A stretch of DNA of 64,000 bases from Inia geoffrensis (lineage: Eukaryota; Chordata; Mammalia; Artiodactyla; Iniidae). Position 1 is the stretch's first letter, and each line of letters opens with the position of its first letter. The notes under the pieces are model-generated. The model saw only the letters and a program-made list of their open reading frames with translations, was not told the DNA's origin and did no database searches. Shown piece by piece: positions 1 to 10,414 of the stretch. The DNA is taken from assembly GCA_036417435.1 (NCBI GenBank), contig JAZAQT010000028.1:992001-1056000 (forward strand), read 5' to 3'. A program made the position numbers and the translations under genes.

Positions 1-735
1 AAATTGCCAACAGCCACTCTGGAGAAGTGGATGGTGTTTCCTGGAACAAAGAAAAAAACAAGCTGGAGAGCCTAGGGCACTTCCACTTATGGTGCTATAG
101 ATTCGGAAAATTTAAATGAAAAAGACACAGCCACACCAAAGTTTGGGGCTGCTCTGTGTACGGGAGCCTTGACTATGGTACAACTTTAATAGCCCAGAAA
201 GAGAAAAATGGATATAGAAGTTGTGGTACATCCCTACAATGGAATATCACTCAACAATGAAATCAATGGCAACAGACCAGTAGCAGCGTAATGAGTGGAT
301 TTAGTTACGATGATTCTAAGTGAAATAAGTCACACAGAAAAAGAAACATCATAAGATATCACTAATACCGGGAATGTAAACACGGCTACGTGTGAACTGC
401 ATTACAAAACACAACAGAGTCTCACATTTACAAAAGAAACTTATGCTTGCTTAAAGGGAATGGAGAGTGGGGAGGCTGCATAAAACCAGAGGTTGACATT
501 AGGACAGATACCATTCCGTAAGCCAAATATATATTAGACAAGAGCTACTCCTTGCTCAACCAAATGGACTCAACACCCCGTATTCAAAATCTAGGAATAT
601 ACCTGACTATGAAGAAAATTAAAACCCATACATTTATAGGTCTCCATAAGAAAATCATTTGTGTACAGCAGCATACACACAGCAGTGTAAATAAGCTAAA
701 TCCCCTTATAAAAATAAATTTGAAAAAGAAAACAC
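1..735 (+). mobile_element. L1 3'-end relic, left-truncated by the window edge
   Basis: The window opens inside the L1-derived half of a monomer. Bases 1-60 correspond to the L1 ORF2 stretch encoding the QPLWR-like motif. Bases 100-330 follow the end of ORF2, including gtggtacatccctacaatgg near 223 and atgattctaagtgaaat near 310. Bases 440-480 are the purine-rich 3' UTR tract. Bases 660-735 match the L1 tail, with AATAAA at 713-718 followed by an A-rich stretch. Stops and frameshifts rule out function. Confidence 0.85.
713..718 (+). promoter_or_regulatory. AATAAA of the L1 tail (representative)
   Basis: The hexamer lies in cttataaaaataaatttg just before the A-rich end of the L1 fragment, where an L1 polyadenylation signal is expected. 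It recurs in nearly all monomers at this position. It could end a satellite transcript on the + strand, but nothing in the sequence shows transcription. Confidence 0.4.
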
Positions 736-1517
736 AAGGACTGTCAAATAGAGAGAAATTCTTAAATAAGTCCTTGAGGGCTTGTGAGAAATCTTGGATT
801 TACAACCTCTACATCCACAGCTGGGGGAGAGATAAGGCTGGACACTTGGGGCTGATACTATTGGTGAGGGAATGCAGACCATTTGAGGTAATGGTGCATG
901 GTTCCCATTCCACGGGTCCCAAATCTCCATGTGTAAGGGAATTATCCTTCAGCTAAAATATGCATGGAAAACCCAGAATATGGTCCACGAAGTGATCAGG
1001 CAAAATTTCTAAAACTCTTCGCCATTTTCGCCCCCTGGTACTCGAGTTCGCCGTTCCAGATGCAATATTAACATTCTCCCCACTTGGAGAGTCAGTGCCT
1101 TTGACCTCTTGTTTGGCACAGTTTGCAATTTCTGTGGAAGATGAACAGGAATAAGGAGAACGAATGAGCAGCTAACTTGATGTTTTTGGACGGGCACATT
1201 GAACACTGATTTCCCTACAGGAAGAAGAATTCATCAAAGGCTCAGCGTGCCATGCCGGAACGAGATTAGGGCCTGAAGCAATTCTTCGGGTTTGCGGTCA
1301 GCTCACAAGAAAGCGAGTTGAGAAAAGTAGAATTTTGGCACTGTAACTCACAATCCTGCAGAGTTCCAAATGACCCCTATCATCCAAAAATTTATTGAAG
1401 GAAGGCTGTGAAGAGGACTTGAACGCGACGCAGAATTGCAGAAAACAGATATCAGGGGGTAGATAAGAATTGCTCTGAAAGCGTAGGAAAAGAGGCAGCA
1501 GTTCGACAGTGATGCAC
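736..1517. repeat. Unassigned block of the monomer (about 780 bp), representative copy
   Basis: This stretch lies between the L1 A-rich tail and the palindrome and recurs in every monomer. I recognise no transposon, tRNA-derived SINE, LTR end or gene in it. Landmarks are an XhoI site at 1041-1046, an EcoRI site at 1227-1232 and a PstI site near 1356, each once per monomer in most copies. No subrepeat is visible inside it. It may be the pre-existing sequence into which L1 inserted, or an old element too diverged to recognise by eye. Confidence 0.6.
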
Positions 1518-1736
1518 TTGGCCAAAAAGGGCGTATGTGTTTTTTCCTGAATATATTCAGGAAAAAACGCATACGCCCTTTTTGGCCAACCAGGCAAGCC
1601 TGCAATGGAAATCCGCACTACAAGGCAGTCTCACTTCCCACCGATCCAAAGGGCCGTCTGAAAAATGTGTAAAATCCAGAGAGGCAGGACAGGCCATGGA
1701 GAACCGGCAGCCTTGTTATGCTGATGGGCGGGATGT

Positions 1737-3472
1737 AAATTGCCAACAGCCACTCTGGAGAAGTGGATGGTGTTTCCTGGAACAAAGAAAAAAACAAGCT
1801 GGAGAGCCTAGGGCACTTCCACTTATGGTGCTATAGATTCGGAAAATTTAAATGAAAAAGACACAGCCACACCAAAGTTTGGGGCTGCTCTGTGTACAGG
1901 AGCCTTGACTATGGTACAACTTTAATAGCCCAGAAAGAGAAAAATGGATATAGAAGTTGTGGTACATCCCTACATTGGAATATCACTCAACAATGAAATC
2001 AATGGCAACAGACCAGTAGCAGCATAATGAGTGGATTTAGTTACGATGATTCTAAGTGAAATAAGTCACACAGAAAAAGAAACATCATAAGTTATCACTA
2101 ATACCGGGAATGTAAACACGGCTACGTGTGAACTGCATTACGAAACACAAGAGAGTCTCACATTTACAAAAGAAACTTATGCTTGCTTAAGGGGAAAGGA
2201 GAGTGGGGAGGCTGCATAAAACCAGAGGTTGACATTAGGACAGATACCATTCCATAAGCCAAATATATATTAGACAAGACCTACTCCTTGCTCATCCAAA
2301 TGGACTCAACACCCCGTATTCAAAACCTAGGAATATACCTGACTATGAAGAAAATTAAAACCCATACTTTTATAGGTCTCCATAAGAAAATCATTTGTGT
2401 ACAGCAGCATACACACAGCACTGTAAATAAGCTAAATCCCCTTATAAAAATAAATTTGAAAAAGAAAACACAAGGACTGTCAAATAGAGAGAAATTCTTA
2501 AATAAGTCCTTCAGGGCTTGTGAGGAATCTTGGATTTACAACCTCTACATCCACAGCTGGGGGAGAGATAAGGCTGGACACTTGGGGCTGATACTATTGG
2601 TGAGGGAATGCAGACCCTTTTAGTTAATGGTGCATGGTTCCCATTCCACGGGTCCCAAATCTTCATGTGTAAGGGATTTATCCTTCAGCTAAAATATGCA
2701 TGGAAAACCCAGAATATGGTCCACGAAGTGATCAGGCACAATTTCTATAACTCATCGCCATTTTAGCCCCCTGGTACTCGAGTTCGCCGTTCCAGATGCA
2801 ATATTAACATTCTCCCCACTTGGAGAGTCAGTGCCTTTGACCTCTTGTTTGGCACAGTTTGCAATTTCTGTGGAAGATGAACAGGAATAAGGAGAACGAA
2901 TGAGCAGCTAACTTGATGTGTTTGGACGGGCACATTGAACACTGATTTCCCTACAGGAAGAAGAATTCATCAAAGGCTCAGCGTGCCATGCCAGAACGAG
3001 ATTAGGGCCTGAAGCAATTCTTCGGGTTTGCGGTCAGCTCACAAGAAAGCGAGTTGAGAAAAGGAGATTTTTGGCACTGTAACTCACAATCCTGCAGAGT
3101 TCCAAATGACCCCTATCATCCAAAAATTTATTGAAGGAAGGCTGTGAAGAGGACTTGAACGCGACGCAGAATTGCAGAAAACAGATATCAGGGGGTAGAT
3201 AAGAATTGCTCTGAAAGCGTAGGAAAAGAGGCAGCAGTTCGACAGTGATGCACTTGGCCAAAAAGGGCGTATGCGTTTTTTCTTGAATATATTCAGGAAA
3301 AAACGCATACGCCCTTTTTGGCCAACCAAGCAAGCCTGCAATGGAAATCCGCACTACAAGGCAGTCTCACTTCCCACCGATCCAAAGGGCCGTCCGAAAA
3401 AAGTGTAAAATCCAGAGAGGCAGGATAGGCCATGGAGAACCGGCAGCCTTGTTATGCTGATGGGCGGGATGT
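1737..3472 (+). repeat. Monomer 2 (1,736 bp)
   Basis: P-family copy, anchor at 2300. A private change creates ccttttagttaatg near 2620. The palindrome at 3254-3325 has one mismatch near the centre (ttcttgaat in the left arm). Confidence 0.95.
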
Positions 3473-3766
3473 AAATTGCCAACAGCCACTCTGGAGAAGT
3501 GGATGGTGTTTCCTGGAACAAAGAAAAAACCAAGCTAGAGAGCCTAGGGCACTTCCACTTATGGTGCTATAGATTCGGAAAATTTAAATGAAAAAGACAG
3601 AGCCACACCAAAGTTTGGGGCTGCTCTGTGTACGGGAGCCTTGACTATGGTACAACTTTAATAGCCCAGAAAGAGAAAAATGGATATAGAAGTTGTGGTA
3701 CATCCCTGCAATGGAATATCACTCAACAATGAAATCAATGGCAACAGACCAGTAGCAGCATAATGA

Positions 3767-3955
3767 GTGGATTTAGTTACGATGATTCTAAGTGAAATAA
3801 GTCACACAGAAAAAGAAACATCATTAGATATCACTAATACCGGGAATGTAAACACGGCTACGTGTGAACTGCATTACAAAACACAAGAGAGTCTCACATT
3901 TACAAAAGAAACTTATGCTTGCTTAAGGGGAAAGGAGAGTGGGGAGGTTGCATAA
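3767..3955 (+). pseudogene. L1 ORF2 last-exon-like relic, 62-codon frame in monomer 3
   Basis: In this copy only, a substitution removes the stop seen in the other monomers (cattagat for cataagat), leaving an open frame. Its start reads MDLVTMILSEISHTEKE, which parallels the extreme C-terminus of L1 ORF2p (a WMDLE..ILSEVSQTEKD type sequence). It shows that the satellite retains recognisable L1 coding sequence. A frameshift separates it from the upstream part of ORF2, so it is a fossil. Confidence 0.7.
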
Positions 3956-4989
3956 AACCAGAGGTTGACATTAGGACAGATACCATTCCATAAGCCAAAT
4001 ATATATTAGACAAGAGCTACTCCTCGCTCAACCAAATGGACTCAACACCCCGTATTTAAAACCTAGGAATATACCTGACTATGAAGAAAATTAAAACCCA
4101 TACATTTATAGGTCTCCATAAGAAAATCATTTGTGTACATCAGCATACACACAGCACTGTAAATAAGCTAAATCCCCTTATAAAAATAAATTTGAAAAAG
4201 AAAACACAAGGACTGTCAAATAGAGAGAAATTCTTAAATAAGTCCTTCAGGGCTTGTGAGGAATCTTGGATTTACCACCTCTACATCCACAGCTGGGGGA
4301 GAGATAAGGCTGGACACTTGGGGCTGATACTATTGGTGAGGGAATGCAGACCCTTTGAGGTAATGGTGCATGGTTCCCATTCCATGGGTCCCAAATCTCC
4401 ACGTGTAAGGGATTTATCCTTTTGCTAAAATATGCATGGAAAACGCAGAATATGGTCTACGAAGTGATCAGGCACAATTTCTAAAACTCATCGCCATTTT
4501 AGCCCCCTGGTACTCGAGTTCGCCGATCCAGATGCAATATTAACATTCTCCCCACTTGGAGAGTCACGGCCTTTGACCTCTTGTTTGGCACAGTTTGCAA
4601 TTTCTGTGGAAGATGAACAGGAATAAGGAGAACGAATGAGCAGCTAACTTGATGTGTTTGGACGGGCACATTGAACACTGATTTCCCTACAGGAGGAAGA
4701 ATTCATCAAAGGCTCAGCGTGCCATGCCGGAACAAGATTAGGGCCTGAAGCAATTCTTCGGGTTTGCGGTCAGCTCACAAGAAAGCGAGTTGAGAAAAGG
4801 AGATTTTTGGCACTGTAACTCACAATCCTGCAGAGTTCCAAATGACCCCTATCATCCAAAAATTTATTGAAGGAAGGCTGTGAAGAGGACGTGAACGCGA
4901 AGCAGAATTGCAGAAAACAGATATCAGGGGGTAGATAAGAATTGCTCTGAAACCGTAGGAAAAGAGGCAGCAGTTCGACAGTGATGCAC

Positions 4990-5061
4990 TTGGCCAAAAA
5001 GGGCGTATGCGTTTTTTCCTGAATATATTCAGGAAAAAACGCATACGCCCTTTTTGGCCAA
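4990..5061. mobile_element. Perfect 72-bp palindrome, mariner-MITE-like (representative)
   Basis: Two 36-base arms meet with no spacer at the centre of cctgaatatattcagg, and every base pairs. The outer arm begins ttggccaaaaag and contains a T-run followed by cc. This resembles the terminal inverted repeat of the ruminant mariner MITEs as I remember it (ttggccaaaaag, then a variable middle, then gttttt and tcc). The right flank continues ccaacca, close to the expected ccaaccca; the left flank and the TA target duplication are not recognisable. The element occurs once per monomer in 36 copies, 20 of them perfect. The palindrome is certain; the mariner origin is an inference. Confidence 0.8.
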
Positions 5062-5308
5062 CCAAGCAAGCCTGCAATGGAAATCCGCACTACAAGGCAG
5101 TCTCACTTCCCACCGATCCAAAGGGCCGTCCGAAAAAAGTGTAAAATCCAGAGAGGCAGGACAGGCCATGGAGAACCGGCAGCCTTGTTATGCTGATGGG
5201 CGGGATGTAAATTGTCAACAGCCACTCTGGAGAAGTGGATGGTGTTTCCTGGAACAAAGAAAAAAACAAGCTAGAGAGCCTAGGGCACTTCCACTTATGG
5301 TGCTATAG
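5054..5308 (+). pseudogene. L1 ORF2 C-terminal relic frame (one per monomer)
   Basis: This 84-codon open frame holds the residues CQQPLWRSGWCFLEQRK, which line up with the conserved ORF2p C-terminal motif of the type QPLWRTVWRFLKK. The frame then closes with TAG, where a live ORF2p would continue. There is no ATG at its left end: it opens with a TTG inside the palindrome, so it is not a translated gene model. The same frame is present in most monomers. Monomers 19-23 carry a TGA in it (agaactgacagcc). Confidence 0.75.
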
Positions 5309-5943
5309 ATTCGGAAAATTTAAATGAAAAAGACAGAGCCACACCAAAGTTTGGTGCTGCTCTGTGTACGGGAGCCTTGACAATGGTACAACTTTAATAG
5401 CCCAGAAAGAGAAAAATGGATATAGAAGTTATGGTACATCCCTACAATGGAATATCACTCAACAATGACATCAATGGCAACAGACCAGTAGCAGCATAAT
5501 GAGTGGATTTAGTTACGATGATTCTAAGTGAAATAAGTCACACAGAAAAAGAAACATCATAAGATATCACTAATACCGGGAATGTAAACACGGCTACGTG
5601 TGAACTGCATTACAAAACACGAGAGAGTCTCACATTTACAAAAGAAACTTATGCTTGCTTAAGGGGAAAGTAGAGTGGGGAGGCTGCATAAAACCAGAGG
5701 TTGACATTAGGACAGATACCATTCCATAAGCCAAATATATATTAGACAAGAGCTACTCCTTGCTCAACCAAATGGACTGAACACCCCATATTCAAAACCT
5801 AGGAATATACCTGACTATGAAGAAAATTAAAACCCATACATTTATAGGTCTCCATAAGAAAATCATTTGTGTACAGCAGCATACACACAGCAGTGTAAAT
5901 AAGCTAAATCCCCTTATAAAAATAAATTTGAAAAAGAAAACAC
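5075..5943 (+). mobile_element. L1 3'-end fragment, about 870 bp (representative full copy)
   Basis: This is a LINE-1 truncated at its 5' end just right of the palindrome and reaching the A-rich tail. The start, caatggaaatccgcactac, parallels the ORF2 segment aatgcaaatcaaaactac. The middle, gatgtaaattg then cagccactctggagaa, parallels the well-conserved L1 stretch there. Next come the end of ORF2 (gtggtacatccctacaatgg), a purine-rich 3' UTR tract near 5660-5690, and ctgtaaat followed by an A-rich end with AATAAA. The same segment recurs in all monomers, from about 14 bp right of each palindrome to about base 735 of the next monomer. The comparison is from memory of cetartiodactyl L1 and was not computed. 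Confidence 0.85.
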
Positions 5944-6944
5944 AAGGACTGTCAAATAGAGAGAAATTCTTAAATAAGTCCTTGAGTGCTTGTGAGGAAT
6001 CTTGGATTTACCACCTCTACATCCAGAGCTGGGGGAGAGATTAGGCTGGACACTTGGGGCTGATACTATTGGTGAGGGAATGCAGACCCTTTGAGGTAAT
6101 GGTGCATGGTTCCCATTCCACGGGTCCCAAATCTCCATGTGTAAGGGATTTATCCTTCAGCTAAAATATGCATGGAAAACCCAGAATATGGTCCACGAAG
6201 TCATCAGGCAAAATTTCTAAAACTCATCGCCATTTTAGCCCCCTGGTACTCGAGTTCGCCGTTCCAGATGCAATATTAACATTCCCCCCACTTGGAGAGT
6301 CAGTGCCTTTGACCTCTTGTTTGGCACAGTTTGCAATTTCTGTGGAAGATGAACAGGAATAAGGAGAACGAATAAGCAGCTAACTTGATGTGTTTGGACA
6401 GGCACATTGAACACTGATTTCCCTACAGGAAGAAGAATTCATCAAAGGCTCAGCGTGCCATGCCGGAACGAGATTAGGGCCTGAAGCAATTCTTCGGGTT
6501 TGCGGTCAGCTCACAAGAAAGCGAGTTGAGAAAAGGAGATTTTTGGCACTGTAACTCACAATCCTGCAGAGTTCCAAATGACCCCTATCATCCAAAAATT
6601 TATTGAAGGAAGGCTGTGAAGAAGACTTGAACGCGACGCAGAATTGCAGAAAACAGATATCAGGGGGTAGATAAGAATTGCTCTGAAAGCATAGGAAAAG
6701 AAGCAGCAGTTCGACAGTGATGCACTTGGCCAAAAAGGGCGTATGCGTTTTCTCCTGAATATATTCAGGAGAAAACGCATACGCCCTTTTTGGCCAACCA
6801 AGCAAGCCTACAATGGAAATCCGCACTACAAGGCAGTCTCACTTCCCACCGATCCAAAGGGCCGTCCGAAAAAAGTGTAAAATCCAGAGAGGCAGGACAG
6901 GCCTTGGAGAACCGGCAGCCTTGTTATGCTGATGGGCGGGATGT
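5209..6944 (+). repeat. Monomer 4 (1,736 bp), compensated palindrome
   Basis: Anchor at 5772 with a private actgaacacccc change and the cagcagtgtaaa variant. The palindrome at 6726-6797 carries paired changes in both arms (tctcctga and tcaggaga) and stays perfect. Linked bases gaagaagacttg and agcataggaaaagaagc mark the subfamily that shares this palindrome. Confidence 0.95.
6726..6797. mobile_element. Palindrome with paired substitutions in both arms
   Basis: Relative to the common form, base 27 of the palindrome changes T to C and its partner, base 46, changes A to G, so the 72 bp remain fully self-complementary. The identical form occurs at 43183-43254. Derived, partly decayed versions are in monomers 27 and 29-32. 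Confidence 0.9.
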
Positions 6945-8680
6945 AAATTGCCAACAGCCACTCTGGAGAAGTGGATGGTGTTTCCTGGAACAAAGAAAAA
7001 ACCAAGCTAGAGAGCCTAGGGCACTTCCACTTATGGTGCTATAGATTCAGAAAATTTAAATGAAAAAGACAGAGCCACACCAAAGTTTGGGGCTGCTCTG
7101 TGTACGGGAGCCTTGACTATGGTACAACTTTAATAGCCCAGAAAGAGAAAAATGGATATAGAAGTTGTGGTACATCCCTACAATGGAATATCACTCAACA
7201 ATGAAATCAATGGCAACAGAGCAGTAGCAGCATAATGAGTGGATTTAGTTACGATGATTCTAAGTGAAATAAGTCACACAGAAAAAGAAACATCATAAGA
7301 TATCACTAATACCGGGAATGTAAACACGGCTACGTGTGAACTGCATTACAAAACACAAGAGAGTCTCACATTTACAAAAGAAACTTATGCTTGCTTAAGG
7401 GGAAAGGAGAGTGGGGAGGTTGCATAAAATCAGAGGTTGACATTAGGACAGATACCATTCCATAAGCCAAATATATATTAGACAAGAGCTACTCCTCGCT
7501 CAACCAAATGGACTCAACACCCCGTATTCAAAACCTAGGAATATACCTGACTATGAAGAAAATTAAAACCCATACATTTATAGGTCTCCATAAGAAAATC
7601 ATTTGTGTACAGCAGCATACACACAGCACTGTAAATAAGCTAAATCCCCTTATAAAAATAAATTTGAAAAAGAAAACACAAGGACTGTCAAATAGAGAGA
7701 AATTCTTAAATAAGTCCTTCAGGGCTTGTGAGGAATCTTGGATTTACCACCTCTACATCCACAGCTGTGGGAGAGATAAGGCTGGACACTTGGGGCTGAT
7801 ACTATTGGTGAGGGAATGCAGACCCTTTGAGGTAATGGTGCATGGTTCCCATTCCACGGGTCCCAAATCTCCACGTGTAAGGGATTTATCCTTCTGCTAA
7901 AATATGCATGGAAAACCCAGAATATGGTCCACGAAGTGATCAGGCACAATTTCTAAAACTCATCGCCATTTTAGCCCCCTGGTACTCGAGTTCGCCGATC
8001 CAGATGCAATATTAACATTCTCCCCACTTGGAGAGTCAGGGCCTTTGACCTCTTGTTTGGCACAGTTTGCAATTTCTGTGGAAGATGAACAGGAATAAGG
8101 AGAACGAATGAGCAGCTAACTTGATGTGTTTGGACGGGCACATTGAACACTGATTTCCCTACAGGAAGAAGAATTCATCAAAGGCTCAGTGTGCCATGCC
8201 GGAACGAGATTAGGGCCTGAAGCAATTCTTCGGGTTTGCGGTCAGCTCACAAGAAAGCGAGTTGAGAAAAGGAGATTTTTGGCACTGTAACTCACAATCC
8301 TGCAGAGTTCCAAATGACCCCTATCATCCAAAAATTTATTGAAGGAAGGCTGTGAAGAGGACTTGAACGCGACGCAGAATTGCAGAAAACAGATATCAGG
8401 GGGTAGATAAGAATTGCTCTGAAAGCGTAGGAAAAGAGGCAGCAGTTCGACAGTGATGCACTTGGCCAAAAAGGGCGTATGCGTTTTTTCCTGAATATAT
8501 TCAGGAAAAGACGCATACGCCCTTTTTGGCCAACCAAGCAAGCCTGCAATGGAAATCCGCACTACAAGGCAGTCTCACTTCCCACCGATCCAAAGGGCCG
8601 TCCGAAAAAAGTGTAAAATCCAGAGAGGCAGGACAGTCCATGGAGAACCGGCAGCCTTGTTATGCTGATGGGCGGGATGT
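6945..8680 (+). repeat. Monomer 5 (1,736 bp)
   Basis: P-family copy, anchor at 7508, with cagctgtgggag. The palindrome at 8462-8533 has one right-arm mismatch (caggaaaagacgc), which is shared with monomers 6 and 8. Confidence 0.95.
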
Positions 8681-10414
8681 AAATTGCCAACAGCCACTCT
8701 GGAGAAGTGGATGGTGTTTCCTGGAACAAAGAAAAAAACAAGCTAGAGAGCCTAGGGCACTTCCACTTATGGTGCTATAGATTCGGAAAATTTAAATGAA
8801 AAAGACACAGCCACACCAAAGTTTGGGGCTGCTCTGTGTACGGGAGCCTTGACTATGGTACAACTTTAATAGCCCAGAAAGAGAAAAATGGATATAGAAG
8901 TTGTGGTACATCCCTACAATGGAATATCACTCAACAATGAAATCAATGGCAACAGACCAGTAGCAGCATAATGAGTGGATTTAGTTATGATGATTCTAAG
9001 TGAAATGTCACACAGAAAAAGAAATATAATAAGATATCACTAATACCGGGAATGCAATCACGGCTACGCGTGAACTGTATTTCAAAACACAACAGAGTGT
9101 CACATTTACAAAAGAAACTCACGCTTGCTTAAGGGGAAAGGAGAATGGGGAGGCTGCATAAAACCAGAGGTTGACATTAGGACAGATACCATTCCATAAA
9201 CCAAATATATATTAGACAAGACCTACTCCTCCCTCTACCAAATGGACTAAACACCCCGTATTCAAAACCTAGGAATATACCTGACTATGAAGAAAATTAA
9301 AACCCATACATTTATAGGTCTCCATAAGAAAATCATTTGTGTACAGCAGCATACACACAGCACTGTAAATAAGCTAAATCCCCTTATGAAAATAAATTTG
9401 AAAAAGAAAACACAAGGACTGTCAAATAGAGAGAAAATCTTAAATAAGTCCTTGAGGGCTTGTGAGGAATCTTGGATTTACCACCTCTACATCCACAGCT
9501 GGGGGAGAGATAAGGCTGGACACTTGGGGCTGATACTATTGGTGAGGGAATGCAGATCCTTTGATGTAATGGTGCATGGTTCCCATTCCACGGGTCCCAA
9601 ATCTCCACGTGTAAGGGATTTATCCTTCTGCTAAAATATGCATGGAAAACCCAGAATATGGTCCACGAAGTGATCAGGAAAAATTTCTAAAACTCATCGC
9701 CATTTTAGCCCCCTGGTACTCGAGTTCGCCGTTCCAGATGCAATATTAACATTCTCCCCACTTGGAGAGTCAGTGCCTTTGACCTCTTGCTTGGCACAGT
9801 TTGCAATTTCTGTGGAAGATGAACAGGAATAAGGAGAATGAATGAGCAGCTAACTTGATGTGTTTGGATGGGCACATTGAACACTGATTTCCCTACAGGA
9901 AGAAGAATTCATCAAAGGCTCAGCGTGCCATGCCGAAACGAGATTAGGGCCTGAAGCAATTCTTCGGGTTTGCGGTCAGCTCACAAGAAAGCGAGTTGAG
10001 AAAAGGAGATTTTTGGCACTGTAACTCACAATACTGCAGAGTTCCAAATGACCCCTATCATCCAAAAATTTATTGAAGGAAGGCTGTGAAGAGGACTTGA
10101 ACGCGACGCAGAATTGCAGAAAACAGATATCAGGGGTTAGATAAGAATTGCTCTGAAAGCGTAGGAAAAGAGGCAGCAGTTCGACAGTGATGCACTTGGC
10201 CAAAAAGGGCGTATGCGTTTTTTCCTGAATATATTCAGGAAAAGACGCATACGCCCTTTTTGGCCAACCAAGCAAGCCTGCAATGGAAATCCGCACTACA
10301 AGGCAGTCTCACTTCCCACCGATCCAAAGGGCCGTCCGAAAAAAGTGTAAAATCCAGAGAGGCAGGACAGGCCATGGAGAACCGGCAGCCTTGTTATGCT
10401 GATGGGCGGGATGT
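8681..10414 (+). repeat. Monomer 6 (1,734 bp)
   Basis: Two bases are lost near 9007 (gtgaaatgtcacac). The L1 part carries many private changes at 9020-9130, making this one of the more diverged copies. Downstream of the anchor (9242) it has T-family bases (gagaaaatctt, gatcctttgatg). The palindrome at 10196-10267 has the same right-arm mismatch as monomer 5. Confidence 0.95.

Larger units (their letters stand above)
1..1736 (+). repeat. Monomer 1 (1,736 bp)
   Basis: P-family anchor at 564, with the rarer cagcagtgtaaa variant shared with monomers 4, 30 and 37. The palindrome at 1518-1589 has one mismatch (gtatgtg in the left arm), and its right flank reads ccaggc instead of ccaagc. Confidence 0.95.
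3473..5208 (+). repeat. Monomer 3 (1,736 bp)
   Basis: P-family copy, anchor at 4036, with cgatccag after the XhoI site. The palindrome at 4990-5061 is perfect. Confidence 0.95.

Noticed and set aside
520..545. TATA-like promoter (aaatatatattagac)
   Set aside because: It lies in the A/T-rich L1 3' UTR with no associated start element or gene downstream. A/T richness alone explains it.
706..930. Minus-strand 74-76 codon frames (MEIWDPWNGN, MCLITSWTIF types)
   Set aside because: They are short, vary in length between copies and overlap the plus-strand frame. They have no domain and no sign of selection, so they are shadows.
552..956. 134-codon plus-strand frame recurring in every monomer (about 130 codons at 12714, 42229 and elsewhere)
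   Set aside because: It runs from the L1 3' UTR across the A-rich tail into the unassigned block, matches no protein family I know, and is broken in monomers 2, 3, 4, 6 and 9. It is a chance frame in a repeat.
1200..1225. Splice acceptor-like gatttccctacag followed by gaagaag
   Set aside because: It is a pyrimidine-rich stretch with AG, but no paired donor or coding exon is visible in the repeat.
1260..1310. Possible CENP-B box around cttcgggtttgcgg
   Set aside because: It has TTCG, but the central A and the CGGG of the required core are absent or out of register. No other site in the monomer fits better.
736..1517. tRNA-derived cetacean SINE in the unassigned block
   Set aside because: I looked for the A and B box motifs and tRNA-like start of cetartiodactyl SINEs and found nothing convincing.
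1537..1620. The same peptide stretch (FFPEYIQEKTHTPFLA) encoded on both strands
   Set aside because: This follows automatically from the palindrome: both strands read the same sequence. It is not evidence for a protein.
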